Source: Panax quinquefolius (lineage: Eukaryota > Streptophyta > Magnoliopsida > Apiales > Araliaceae). Taken from it: a stretch of DNA of 64,000 bases. The first letter of the stretch is position 1. The number at the start of each line of letters is the position of its first letter. Shown in pieces: positions 22,749 through 34,149 of this stretch. The notes below the pieces were generated by a model that ran no database searches, had not been told where the DNA came from, and was given only the letters and a program-made list of their open reading frames with translations. The stretch is taken from positions 48,267,652 to 48,331,651 of the forward strand of contig CM035163.1 of assembly GCA_020205615.1 (NCBI GenBank), in the 5' to 3' direction. The translations under genes were made by a program, and so were the position numbers.

Positions 22749-23814
22749 AAGCTAACTTTCAATTAAATGGGATTTTGAAAATCCTATATCTTCAGAAAGA
22801 GAGAGAGAGGGTTCGGATGAAGAGGGAGAAGGGAGAGCATGAGCTTGAATGATCGGATCAAAAGTGTTCGTGAAATATAAAAGCTTGCGAATCGCCGATT
22901 TTGTCTAGCGGAAGGAATGTATTAAAATCTAACTTCTAGGTTAGATTTTATTTAAGTTTTATATGTTGGAAACAAGGCTTAATAAGAATAAGAAGTAAAT
23001 GATGTTAGGAATGATTTCATATGGTTGAAATCATAAGAAAATGAAGAAATAAGAATTAAAAGTTTAGTTTATAAATTTCTTAAGGAAGTATAAGATTCGT
23101 AATGAATTAGAACGATCCGAGTGGATTATATAAATAAATAGGTGAAATAAGTAAGGAATGATGTTCTATAACATCAATTTCCAATAAAAAGTGAAATCGT
23201 AATCCAAAATATCGATTAAAATGAAGAACAAACGAAGAACATAAAGAACATGCGAAAAACACGAAGAACGTTGTTGATGGACAAATTTAAAACCATCGTA
23301 GGATATTTGTTGTTGATGGAAAAGTTTAAAACCATCGCGTATAAGTTAGATGCATATTGCTTGGTTAGGAACGGTAAAAACATTCATGAAAAATGGATTA
23401 AAACTTAGCTATAACGAAGTTATGGCGAAAATTTCGTAAAAGACAAACGAGAATTAGAAAGTTAGTAAATGAACCCGAATGTGTAGGGTATCATAAGAAT
23501 GTAAGAGAACATAGAAAACGTGAGTTATGGACTCAAGAACGAATGAATTCCAAGTTCTGATGATCGAATTACGAAAGAACGAACGAAGAGCGTTAAAAAC
23601 GTAAAACGAATGAAGGGTGAAGATCAAGCCAATCAAATGGCGCGTTAATGGATTCAGAACGAAGTTCTATCCAAGGGGTATTGAAGTACGTAAGATAAGG
23701 TAGAGAATGGCTTTAGAACAACCTCGTTCCGAGTTATAACGAATAAGTTATGAAAGCGGGAAGTAAGAGTCTCATATTGGATTTAACACTTAGAGAAATT
23801 TTCTAGGGTTAGGG

Positions 23815-23960
23815 CTAGGCACCGCGGCGCCAACCATGCCTTGTAAGGTGGCGCTGCAGCCGCATCGAAAGCCGTGAAGCCAGTATCGCAAAACTCGCAT
23901 CAAGGGTGCAAGAGAGAAAGAAAAGAAGAGAGTGGCGCCAAGCACGCCAAAGGTAGGAGG
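23815..23960 (+). other. GC-rich island in LTR E
   Basis: A short segment with CCGCGGCGCC, GGCGCTGCAGCCGC and GGCGCC words stands out in an AT-rich LTR. LTRs D and B carry different GC-rich segments at the matching place. Confidence 0.6.
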
Positions 23961-26024
23961 AAAAAGCCAGAAAAGAGCTTTTAACTGCTCAACTCTTTGG
24001 GGGAAACGTATGGGAAGATAAAGAACATAATGTTCAACTAATGTAGCACTTAAACAAGTGAATTAGACCTTTAGTACAGGTTGAGCAAAATGATCAAAAG
24101 AGATTAAAAGATTAAGAAGGGAACAAACATAAACGTAATGCAGTTGCAAGCAGTCTTTGCATACAACGAACAGTATGGCTTCGACATTAAGAAAGAGTAA
24201 TGAACATGGGGTTCAGTAATGGTTAACGAAAGTATTAAGTAAAATAAAAATGGTAACAAGAAAACCGTAATGAACGGTAATAAGATTAATGAAAGTCGAT
24301 CGTGATTCGGATAGAAAATGATAGAATGAATTGTAAGTATGGAACATTTTAACCAATGTGAAAGTTGAGTGTATGCGAATATTATGCGGATAGAACCTAC
24401 ACCCTGTGTATGGTTTGACCGTAAGATAATGAAGATCAATGATTAAACCATGAATGGTAAAAGACTGAATTAAAGATAATGATGTTAGAGTAACAAAGCT
24501 GAGTAATGATTAACTTAAATGATCGCTCTGAGTATACAAAAGACTGTATGACTTAGACGATAAAGAGTGAATACTGAGGTGTGGCATTTAGTTGCCAGGA
24601 AGCCATAAGGAATGAGAAATGAACTTAACGAAGATTATAGTTTAATAGTTAGGATAAGTTAAGATAAGTTAAGTTGTGGTGCAATCGTAACCTTTGATGG
24701 TTGGTATATGGGAGCTGGGCTAAACAATTCCTTCAGAGAGCGAAGGTATATCAAAAATTGCAAACGATCTAACTCATTGTGATGGCAGTGTAGACGAGAT
24801 GGGAACTTGTTTGTTGGTTGTTTGTGGGAAACCACTCAGAGTACCGTATGGACTACTAGCAGAGAAGCGATGTGTGTTAAGTCCTAGAAAAGTTATAAGA
24901 AGAAGATAGGAATATAAAACATCAAAGATAATGAACGTAAAAGTAAGACATCTCCGTATGTCATGAAGCCGTAGAACGGTAATGAAAGTGGTCGCGTAAA
25001 CTTACGTTACAAGAACGCGAACCCTAAGAAGTAAAGTTAAGAAAACTAATGCATAAGTTAAATATACATGACTAATTAGTGTATGTGTTGTTTTCTTATG
25101 TGCTACATAGGAACTGGAATGAGTAGTTCAGCGTAAGCTGTAGCTGTGCGTAAGGCAAGTTTCCTAACTTCATTCATATCTCAAATGAATGCTAGTTTCT
25201 TAAACTTCTTAGATTTTGAAATTGAGAAGTTCTGTCTATGTGCGAATATGTGATATTTGTGCAAGGTGGAAAAACATATGAGGCCTTGTGCCACAATGTG
25301 AACACTTCGGTGTTTCTATGAGATGAACTGTTCTGTGATTTAACTGTTCAATAAGAGAATGCTCTGTTTATACATGATCTGTTATTGTTAAGTCTGTGCT
25401 AATGATTCTAGCCAGACAAAATGTGTATGAAAAAGGTAGAAGAATGAAAATATTTTAAAATGAAAGTGAATATTATTTTAAAATGATAGGAATCGAGATT
25501 ATTCCTATTATTCAAGCTGCTTCATAACCTTTGTTCGGTTATTGAAGTCTTAAAAGAATGTTTGAATTTTTGAAGATGTTTGTTCAACTGCTATGACTTG
25601 CTGAGCAATTGAATGCTCACACTTGCTTTAAATGAAAAACATTTTCAGCGAACGATGTTAAAAGAACTTAAGGATTCCGTAATGATCAAGCTGACGGTAT
25701 CCACATGAAGTGCCATTCAGAATGTGGATGAGCGAGAAGATCGAGCGAAGACTTGAAATATAAAATAAGTTAAATGAACTTTAGATTACTTTAATGAATT
25801 GTTATGTATCCTTAGTGGCAGATGAAAGTCACTCGTGTAAGATGTAAAGGATAATATAATTATCGTTATTTGTAATGAAAGGAGTTATAAGGTTTTAGAA
25901 CCTGGGAATTTAGAATATATGTTATTATATTTGAGTATATAATGATGTATGTTTAGAAGAAGATGGGATCGTGACATACGGAATCCGGGTGTGAAGATAG
26001 ACCGGATTTCGGGGCATTACAGAT

Positions 26025-26036
26025 TGGTATTAGAGC
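26025..26036 (+). promoter_or_regulatory. Primer binding site, tRNA-iMet type (E)
   Basis: TGGTATTAGAGC lies 3 nt after the LTR end. It differs at one base from TGGTATCAGAGC. Confidence 0.82.
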
Positions 26037-26460
26037 TGATAGGTTATAAATCTTAGGTAAGAGTATCTAAGACTATAATCGTAGAGAGAGGGATAAGAAG
26101 ATCACCACGTGATCATAGTGAATCGTAGTAACAGATGAGCTGTTAAACGATGAATGATTTATAGTACTATGAGGTAGTACGGGAAGAAGAACTCAGATTG
26201 AGTTGTGGATAATAGTATATGAATTAAAGAAAATTCGTATTTAGTAAAGAGAGATTTAGAAGTTGTAAAATTTCAATTGAGGACTCATGTGATAGCTGAG
26301 TTGTATGAACCTTTGTTATGGGCAGAGGTTTGTGCTTGGTGTAACAATTTCTTAGCTTATTATAGTGATAATCATTGGAATTGGTCGCGCTGTCAAGATG
26401 TATATGACGAGAAGGTGAATCTTTTCTCATGTATATACATGGTAGGTAGAGAACGATAAG
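26037..26460 (+). other. Leader / start of E internal region
   Basis: Sequence downstream of the primer site. It contains a 60-residue frame at 26277-26459 (starting MRTHVIAELYEPLLW) that I do not recognise. No Gag motif is seen. Confidence 0.4.
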
Positions 26461-27555
26461 GTAGGTGCGAGTTCTTGAAACTCATACTTATGGTACGTTC
26501 GTGACTCATAAAGATATGGTAGATTTTTGAACTTCTCAGCGAATGGACACTTATGGTCTGTCTAAGATAGTTCTTAAACTCATATTATTGTGGAAAGTTC
26601 CTGAACTCATAAGGTATGGTAAGTTGATGGACTGTACTAAGGTAGAGGGATGTTTAGACAGAAAATAAGTTATTTTCAGTAGGCTTAGTATGTATTGAAG
26701 GTGCTAGAGAAGATTAAGTATTGTCGCAGTAAGGACAATGAAGGAAGATGGAGAATAGGATATTCCAAGTCATCTAGCTATGCTAGATTTCAAGTTTATT
26801 GAAATCGTGCTTATGTGTTCGTATTTTGAAAATGAAAGAATTGGTTCAACTTTTGGAATCAATAGATTTTTAAAAGAACTATTCTTGGTATGTCTATGCT
26901 AATTATTTCGGCTAGATAGAAATTGATTTGAAATATCAAAATGAATTTTATATCATCGGTGCATTTGATGCAAGGATGGTAAAAGGATGGAGTTATTAAT
27001 GTAATTGAACCTAGTGTTGGATGCGATCTTAGGATCAACAACCCGCTATGGTATGATGTATAATGATGAAGTCACAAACTGACGAAGTCCTCAACGTACT
27101 GTGAAAAGTACGGTATCATGACTTCATAAAACGTTTTGATGTATTGCGAAAAGAATTTATAGAAGTATTCAATGTCAATTGAGTTGACTAGACGAATGTT
27201 TCACATTGATAACCAATTTATTGGTATGGTCTAAACTACTTGATTCGGCTAGACAAATGGTATGTCATGTTTAAAAGAAAATCGAGCTTTCTTTGAAGAA
27301 GTTATGCCAAACCAAATTGTTTTGGTGCGGAATCTAATGATTAAGTCTGAGGTGAACATATCCCGAAATGGGGTATACGATGGGTAAGAGGTAGTTTGCT
27401 TTCTTTGTGATTGTAAACTGACCGTGGAAGAAAGGTTACGGTGTTATGCTGATAAACCTAGTAAGAGTTCTTGGTCGATTTGACCCCTCAACAAAAGTAT
27501 GAAACGTTTTAAAAGGAAATTTTATATTCCTTGTTATTCTTTCTACTTCATGATT
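26461..27555 (+). other. Unassigned region, LTR-like traces
   Basis: No gene is seen. The stretch 27310-27390 (TTTTGGTGCGGA, then GAGGTGAACA, then a GGGG word) resembles the order in the B LTR at 50600-50660. Segments near 26880-26940 and 27220-27250 recall words of LTRs D and E (CTAATTATTTCGGCTAGA). It may be a decayed LTR piece bordering a deletion that removed E's remainder and C's capsid-protease region. Confidence 0.3.
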
Positions 27556-27784
27556 CTTGATAGGTTATGGAGGTTCCATCAGGACTTTGCCCTTGACAAT
27601 TGGAGCAGCACTCCATGCATTGGTCGACGAGGGTAAAATGGGCAGAAAAATCCCTTTGCCCTGTAGATAACTTTAATTGCTTGCTTTCCTTTACAGTAGT
27701 AGCAGTTATTTTATCAAGTACATGCTAAAACTTTTGTATGATCGAATAATTGCATATATTAAGTGAAAGCATATTTTGTTTCAG
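27556..27784 (+). other. C: end of gag-protease region and possible intron
   Basis: 27560-27630 resembles the coding end that precedes pol in Tat-type elements (DNWSSTPCIG), with a stop. A TTTTGTTTCAG at 27774-27784 looks like a splice acceptor directly before the start of the RT-side frame. Ogre-type elements are known to splice an intron here. The donor is not identified. Confidence 0.35.
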
Positions 27785-28935
27785 GACTCTGAATTTAGAT
27801 GTGCATGTACTTGCTGATGAGATGCCTTCTCTCCACAAGGGCTGTAACTTTGATGCAAAGTTGGACTCAGACTTGATGGACATCCAAGAGGACATTGAGA
27901 CACCTCAGGAGATTAAGGAATGGGTCGCAGACAAACCCAAACCCAATCTTGAACAAACCACTTCTTTCAATCTTGGAACCTTAGACAACCCTTAGCTTAT
28001 CCAAATTAGTTCAGACCTTACCACAAATCAACAGAATGACATGGTTGCACTATTAACCCAATTCCAGGATATGATTGCATGGTCTCATGAAGACATGGTG
28101 GGTTTGTCCACTGACATTGTTCTTTATCACCTTCCCATTAACGAAGGATTCAAGCCAGTTAGGCAAAAACTCAGGCGATTAAAACCTGAGTGGAGTTTAA
28201 AGGTTAAAGAAGAAATTGTGAAATAATTTTAAGCTGACATCATCATGGTGTCTACATATCCAGAGTGGATATCCAACATTGTTCTCGTACCTAAACTAGG
28301 AGGAAAGGTGCGAGTCTGCGTGGATTTCTGGGATTTGAATAAAGCTTGCCTTAAAGATAGCTTTCCCATGCCATTTATCCACATTCTTATTGACAATACT
28401 GCTCAATACGGCATGTACTCCTTTGCTGATTGCTTTGCGGGGTACCATCAAATTATGGTTGCTGAGGAGGACCGTGAGAAAACTATTTTCATCACGCCTT
28501 AGGGAACCTTTTGCTACAGACTGTTGTCATTCGGCCTCATCAATGCCGGGGCAACCTATCAGCGAGCTATGATGGCTCTTTTCCACGATTTAATTCACAA
28601 AGAGATAGAGATCTACGTGCATGACATCATTGTCAAATCCTGAAAGGAGGATGACCACTTAGACCATCTCAGAAAACTTTTCAACAGGTTGCGTAAGTAC
28701 AACTTGAAGTTGAATCCAGCCAAGTGTGCCTTTGGTGTTAAGTCAGGAAAGTTACTAGGTTTCCTAGTTAGCCACAAAGGGATTGAACTGGATCCTACCA
28801 AAATCCAGGCCATCAAAGAAATGCCCATTCCTCAGACAGAGAAGGAAATACGGGGATTTTTGGGAAGAATCAACTTCATTAGCGAGTTCATTTCTCAACT
28901 CACAAAGAACTTTGTGAGTCAATCTTCAAGCTGTT
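27785..28935 (+). pseudogene. Reverse transcriptase (Tat-like element C)
   Basis: Motifs in order are: DMIAWSHEDMVGL (28070), VRQKLRRLKPEWSLKVKEEI (28160-28220), WISNIVLVPKLGGKVRVCVD, DLNKACLKDSFPMP, SFADCFAGYHQI, then GTFCYRLLSF-like and GATYQRAMMALFHDLIHKE. The catalytic box at 28610-28640 reads EIYVHDIIVKS, so the first Asp of Y-x-DD is replaced by His. Next come KCAFGVKSGKLLGFLVS and EKEIRGFLGRINFISEFI. Stops occur after 27993, at 28224, 28501 and 28642, with a frameshift near 28915. This is typical Tat/Ogre RT, enzymatically dead. Confidence 0.88.
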
Positions 28936-29290
28936 AAGGAAGAACTCCTCCATGAAATGGAATGATGAGTGTCAAAAAGCCTTCCTTACCATTAAAGAAC
29001 AGTTGATTAATGCTCCTATTTTGGTACCTCCTAGGGATGATGTTCCCCTGTTCATGTACATGTCCATTAATGACAATGCCATGGGCTGTATGCTGGGGCA
29101 AAAAGATGATAGAGGCCAAGAATGAGCTATCTATTATCTCAAAGAAAAGATTCAAAGATCGGTGAACACAAGTACACTCTGATTGAGAAGACTTGTTGTG
29201 CTTTAGCATGGGCTTCCATGAGGTTACAACATTACCTCCATGGTCACACAACCCATATCGTATCCCGCGTGGATCCTCTTAAGTATGTGT
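28936..29290 (+). pseudogene. First RNase H domain (C)
   Basis: In the frame after the shift: SMKWNDECQKAFLTIKEQL, LVPPRDDVPLFMYMS and AMGCMLGQKDD (the Ty3-type RNase H), then broken remnants of the TCCALAWA segment and the RLQHYLHGHTT-like segment in shifting frames, and LKYVFE at about 29280. Several stops and indels are present. Confidence 0.75.
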
Positions 29291-29499
29291 TCGAGTAGCC
29301 CATACTTCAATTTTCGATCGTCCGGATGGCGATTGATCCTATAGCAATTGACATCGCTCTCACGTGATGCAAAAGTCTGCATCAAAGGTCAAGGAATTGC
29401 GGATCAACTGCCGTCGCACCTAGTAGGGACTACAAACCTTTGAAACATACTTCCTCGATGAAGGGGTAGTGATAATTCAAAGAACAACATCGATCTGAT

Positions 29500-29900
29500 A
29501 AATGCCGACGTGGGAAAATGTATTTTGATGGAGCCATTAAGCGTAAGGTTACGGAGCCGGAGCGGTTCTAGTATCGCGGTACATGGGAGTAGTATTCGTC
29601 GTTGTTAAATTGCGCTTTATTAGCACCAACAACACAAAATGAGTATGAAGGTACAGATCGTGGGGCAAAAACTTGCTCGTTCAATGGGCGTCAGGCGGTT
29701 AACTGTCTTTGGGGATTCTGAATTGGTAATCAGACAATCCATAGGAATTTATCAAACCAAAGAATTACATTTATTACCTTACCATCGGCAAGTTCTACAG
29801 ATGGCTTTGGAGTTCGAAGAAATCTCCTTTCTACACATTCCTTGCAATTAGAATGATTTTACAGATGCATTAGCAGCGTTAGCCTCCTTGGTTCATATAT
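29500..29900 (+). pseudogene. Second (additional) RNase H domain (C)
   Basis: KMYFDGAIKRK (29517) and, further on, TNNTQNEYE, then MGVRRLTVFGDSELVIRQ and QTKELHLLPYHRQVL, ending LHIPCN. This is the extra RNase-H-like domain found between RNase H and integrase in the Tat group of Ty3/gypsy elements. The Asp of GDSELV and the Glu of NEYE are visible. The front part has frameshifts. It is the strongest lineage marker for C. Confidence 0.82.
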
Positions 29901-31254
29901 CTGATAAGGAAAACATGCCAAGCATCATGTTTGCTCTGCAAAAAGCCCCAGTCTATGGGAATTATGTTGGAGAAGTATCGGATGAACTACCTCCCATCCA
30001 CAACCCTTGGTATCAGCACATCAAGGAGTATCTGTGAGATGGATCTACACCCGTTGAGGCAAGCCTAACTAAGAAGAGGCGGATTCGTCGATTGGCTATG
30101 AAATTCTACCTAAGCGGAGATTCACTCTACAAAAGAGATACAGGATTAGGTCTCCTCAGATGTTTGGATAAAGACCAAGCTCAAAGACTCATGGATGAGA
30201 TCCATAGTGGAGTATGTGGCCCTCACATGAGTGGACCCCTACTTGTCAAGAAGATCCTCAGAACAGGGCATTATTATCTTACACTCAAAGCTGACTGTGA
30301 TGATCATATCAAGAGGTGCTATCAATGCCAGATTTATGGAAATTCCATCCATTCCCCTCCAAGGGAACTCCATAATATGAGTTCGCCATGGCCCTTCTCA
30401 ATGTGGGGAATGGACGTGATCGGGCCCATCGAGCCCAAAGCTAATAATGGACATCGATTCATATTCACCATGATTAACTACTTCACCAAATGGGTAGAAG
30501 TAGCATCCTTCCCCAGGGTTAGTAAAGAAGTCATCATTGCTTTCATCAGAAACAATGTCGTCTGTCGATATGGACAACCGGAGGTCATTGTGTTAGACAA
30601 TGATAAGAACCTCAACAACAAAATGATGGAGGAGTTATGTAAAAAATTCCACATCAAACACCTTAACTCCATCATCTACCATCCAAAGATGAATGGTGTT
30701 GTTGAAGCGGCTAATAAAAATATCAAAAAGATCGTGCAGAAAATGTTCGCCGATCATAAAGGATGGCCTGACCTATTTCCTCTTACTTTATTAACCTACA
30801 GAACTTCTATGATTACTTCCACTGGGGCAACCCCCTACTCCTTAGCTTATGGGATGGAAGCAGTGCTCCCCATAGAGGTGGAAATGGAATCCCTCCGAGT
30901 GTTGATGAATGCTCAGTTGGATGAAGACCAATGGGTATAAGACAGCTATCACCAATTGTCTCTAATAGACGAAAGGCAAACCAAGGCTATCTTCCATGGT
31001 CAGTTATATTAACAAAGGATCGCACGATCCTACAACAAAAAAGTCCGACTACTGTAGTTCAAACAACATGACTTGGTTTTGAAGAAGATCATTGACAACC
31101 AAGATCATTCTAAGGGAAAAGTCGCTCATAACTGGGAAGGCCCATTTGTTGTCAAGGAGGTATTGATAGGAGGTGCTCTCAGATTACAGGAAATGGATGG
31201 CGATGAATTTCCACAGCTTATCAACTCGGACACCGTGAAATGGTACTATATCTG
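29901..31254 (+). pseudogene. Integrase (C)
   Basis: A 282-residue open stretch (30092-30940) covers the domain core. The zinc domain reads EIHSGVCGPHMSG then HYYLTLKADCDDHIKRCYQC; the His/His/Cys/Cys ligands are present. The core has MWGMDVIGPIEPKANNGHRF, EVIVLDNDKN and MNGVVEAANKNIKK, so the D, D, E triad is all there, although the DNG motif reads DND. Then WPDLFPLTLLTYRTSMITST and AYGMEAVLPIEVE. A stop at 30938 and frame breaks follow before VLKKIIDN to WEGPFVVKEVL (31073-31254), the C-terminal GPY/F-like domain without a chromodomain, as expected for Tat. Stops also occur upstream at 30036. Confidence 0.88.
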
Positions 31255-31419
31255 AGGTTACCATCAAACAAACATCCTGGTGTTGATCATCAAATCACCA
31301 ATCTTTTCGGTTTTGAACCCTTTCCTTTCTACATACTCTTCTGCCCCTCAGGGAAACATACACTTCAAACCAGCAGCCTGGTTTCACTTCATTTCAAACC
31401 TTTCATAAAATTTCAGTTA

Positions 31420-31636
31420 TCCTGAAGACGGGATTGAACCTTTCACACTTGCAGTTTATCCTGAAGACGGGATTAAACTTTTCTACGCTTGCAGTTTGTC
31501 CTGAAGACGGGATCAAACTTTTTCTACACATGCAATTTATCCCCATTATGGGATCAAACTTTCTTCTCCCCGCAGTATAGCCTGCACATGGGATTTACAC
31601 TTCTCTTTGGTTGTGATTCATCCTAAGGGGTGAACT
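31420..31636 (+). repeat. Tandem repeat after integrase (C 3' region)
   Basis: About five degenerate ~60-bp units are built on GCAGTTTATCCTGAAGACGG followed by GATNAAACTTTTCT. Tat/Ogre elements are known for tandem arrays after integrase. Confidence 0.8.
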
Positions 31637-32431
31637 ACGTCAACCTGATCTCCCTGATACCCGGGTGTACGTAGGCAACCATATTCTATATGGCCCGGTC
31701 GCAATAAACAACCAAAACATTTCTACCCTTTCTTCACAAAAAAAAAACAAAAAAACATTTCTACACCTATCTGCCTTTCGCATTAAGCATTGAACCTCTT
31801 ACACCAGGTTCGAACTACGCAGACTTGATCTCCTCTTCAATAGGAGTACGTAGGCAGCCATTCATGGTTTAGTCTAACCCTTACTAGAACAAAAATACTT
31901 GTCACACGGTACTGGGATCAACCTTCAATTCACCACATTTCATCGGTTTCAGATCAAAGGGATGGAATTACCCAACCTCTTTTGACAAATAGAAGATTCG
32001 GTGACCATCAAAGCTGCAATCGTGCCTCAAAGAGCAATACCAACCCATAAGAGATGGAATTAATTAGGCTTCTCATAAATAGAAGTATTGACGACCATCT
32101 GTGGTATCTCAGAGAGGATAAACCACCCTCCTCATCACTTTTCCATAAAGATACCAGTCCCTAGACACCAAAGATGGTAGGGAGATCAATGATCCATTCT
32201 GAGAGATCTTGCAACGTCTCAATGTCCACCTATCAAGGATAAGTTCAGAATGCATCAAGATCACAAGGCCTTGAAGAAACAGGCAAATATCAAGCAAGTA
32301 TTAAGGCATAACTAAAAGGGAAGTGAATCAAAATATATTTCCCTACCATATATAATATTGTTTGATATATACATCTGTGTTGTACATGACAAAATGGCTA
32401 AGCTAGTCTGTGCAGGAAAATACAAAGCTAT
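31637..32431 (+). other. C 3' region between integrase and antisense ORF
   Basis: It contains two copies of a GAACTACG...CTGATCTC...GTACGTAGGCA block (31637-31680 and 31805-31855), a signature often seen downstream of integrase in Tat-type elements. It also has two copies of a GATGGAATTA...AAATAGAAG...GACCATC block (31960-32015, 32050-32100). No gene is seen on the + strand. Confidence 0.6.
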
Positions 32432-33260
32432 CTACAGATCTGTGTGTATGTAGACTATTAGATCTAACATGGCATCCCTCTCTGAAGACGGAAGTAGCAC
32501 TGCAAGCTCCTGCCCAAGGGTATTTACACGAGCTAGAAGATTAGAGGCTAACTCCATGGTGGCATAATGCTCATCAATGTAAGCACTCATGTCGCCAAGA
32601 CCGATACCATCCGGGATCTCATCAAGCAATCATTCCGCAATGGCCACATCCCTAGCAGATAATGCAGTATCCCGCTCCGCAATCAATGCATCCCTAGCTG
32701 ATCTAGCCTCATCGCTCTCTAACAAAGCGGCGTCTTTCTCATCAAGAGCTGTCAGCATCGCGGCCCTAGCCTGATCTCTATCATAGGTCATCAGATGTAA
32801 GCTCTGCTCCAAATGCTGTGCCGAATACTGGGTAACAGTGGAAATTGGGGTGGGAGAATCCATCACATATCTTTGGCGACCAGCCATCAAGTCATTGATG
32901 GGAATGTCGACTCCTACATAAACTTCTCATCGCCGAAATCGGTCTCTTGAATCTGTGGATACTACCGCAATGATGCGCTCTGTCTCCATCCATGCGAATA
33001 CTTTGCGTAACAACCCTGGGATGACCGATAGAAAATCTAGTTAGCTCGTTGATCCCAACAGTATACAACCCGGATCTGCCCTCACCGATAAAGGTGTGAA
33101 GCGGCGACCGACTCACCGCCCCTCATAAGGGGTGAAAATCTCAAACCGGTCAACCTGACACATCACGGCCAATGGATGGTAAGTAATCATGCCCCTCAAT
33201 CCAGCTAGAGGGAGATAATCCATGCCCGGAGCATGAGTAATGAAGCTGTAGGGTGAACTA
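32432..33260 (-). pseudogene. Antisense ORF of C: 3' half with coiled-coil end
   Basis: This is the continuation of the antisense protein after the D insertion. At 33260-33120 the frame reads YSFITHAPGMDYLPLAGLRG and CQVDRFEIFTPYEG. A frameshift near 33110 leads to GLYTVGINELTRFSIGHPRV. After further frame breaks comes a highly charged helix with TALDEKDAALLESDEARSAR and AERDTALSARDVAIAE (about 32800-32630), then a stop and a final 65-residue segment (LLDEIPDGIGLGD to IHTDL) ending in TAG at 32432. The C-terminal coiled coil follows a plant mobile domain in the 5' half. Confidence 0.65.
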
Positions 33261-34138
33261 TGTAACGCCCGAGAAAATCAGATTTTTATGACAATTAAAT
33301 TTTTATTTGATTATGCGAATTAAATGAATTTAATTGATTTATTTTGCGAGTAAGATATGTGAAGGTCGTTCTATGACCTAGAATGTGTTTATGTGGTTAG
33401 TAATCTGGCTACGTGCTAGAATTAATTGTTTAGAATTTTCAAGATGAAAATAATTGTTTTTCGAGAAATTTCTGTAAAAACACTATTCATTCGTTTCTAC
33501 TCGGGAATTTATTTTGAAATTCTGAGAAATGCGTAATGATAGAATATCGAGATTAGATGAAATATCTAATAATATTTCATTTATGGCAAACGAAGTTTTC
33601 TTCTACGGACTTAAACCCTAAGGGTTGAGTAGAATGATTTCCGGGAAGGAAATGAAATGCATAGAAGGAATTTTGTTATTGTTAATATGTGTGTTATACT
33701 AGGATGATACTATTTAGTATTTATGTATAATACGATGAGTTAATACGGAGAGAATACGTGAATTATACGTATGGAATAGGATTAGTATTATGAAATTAAG
33801 TTAAGACTTAAATGATAATTCATTTGAGTTGGATTATATTTAGTCCAATCAATTGTATAGGCAAGCCCAATGAAATAATGTGTTAAGCCCAAGTCAAGGC
33901 CCAATATTAGATTGGTTAAGCCCAATGCAAGAAAACCAAACCGTGGATTGAACCGGTGGGTCACCGAATGGGTAAAACCCATGGGGAAACCCATGGGGAT
34001 GACCCATGGGCATGGTGGGCCGGCCCTTGGTGTGTAAGGCAAGCATAACACTTGGTCACCAAGTATTTTACTTGGTGACAAAGTGTTGAATAGTAAGGAG
34101 GTGGTGGTGTATTGTCCAATTTGCCCTCCATTTCATTT

Positions 34139-34149
34139 TCTATAAATAG
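34139..34149 (+). promoter_or_regulatory. TATA box of LTR D
   Basis: TCTATAAATAG is followed by a leader with GA repeats. Confidence 0.7.

Larger units (their letters stand above)
21991..26021 (+). mobile_element. LTR of family E (4.0 kb)
   Basis: It starts TGTAACGACCCG and ends GGGGCATTACA, followed by a tRNA-iMet-type primer site. A TATA box lies at 22737, then a GA run and leader, a GC-rich island at 23815-23960 in an AT-rich background, an AAG/GCAAGT motif at 25155, and TGAGCAATTGAATGCTCA with an acceptor at 25647. It has the same plan as LTRs B, D and F but low overall similarity. The frames within it (23454-23636, 24104-24439) are not supported. The other LTR is not in the window. Confidence 0.82.

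Noticed and set aside
24104..24439. 111-codon minus-strand frame in LTR E
   Set aside because: Hydrophobic low-information translation of AT-rich LTR sequence, with no motif and no conservation visible.
27785..31254. Pararetrovirus (caulimovirus-like) insertion as an alternative for the RT/RNase H region
   Set aside because: Integrase, dual RNase H, polypurine tract and LTR are all present in the order of Tat Ty3/gypsy elements; no movement-protein motif was seen.
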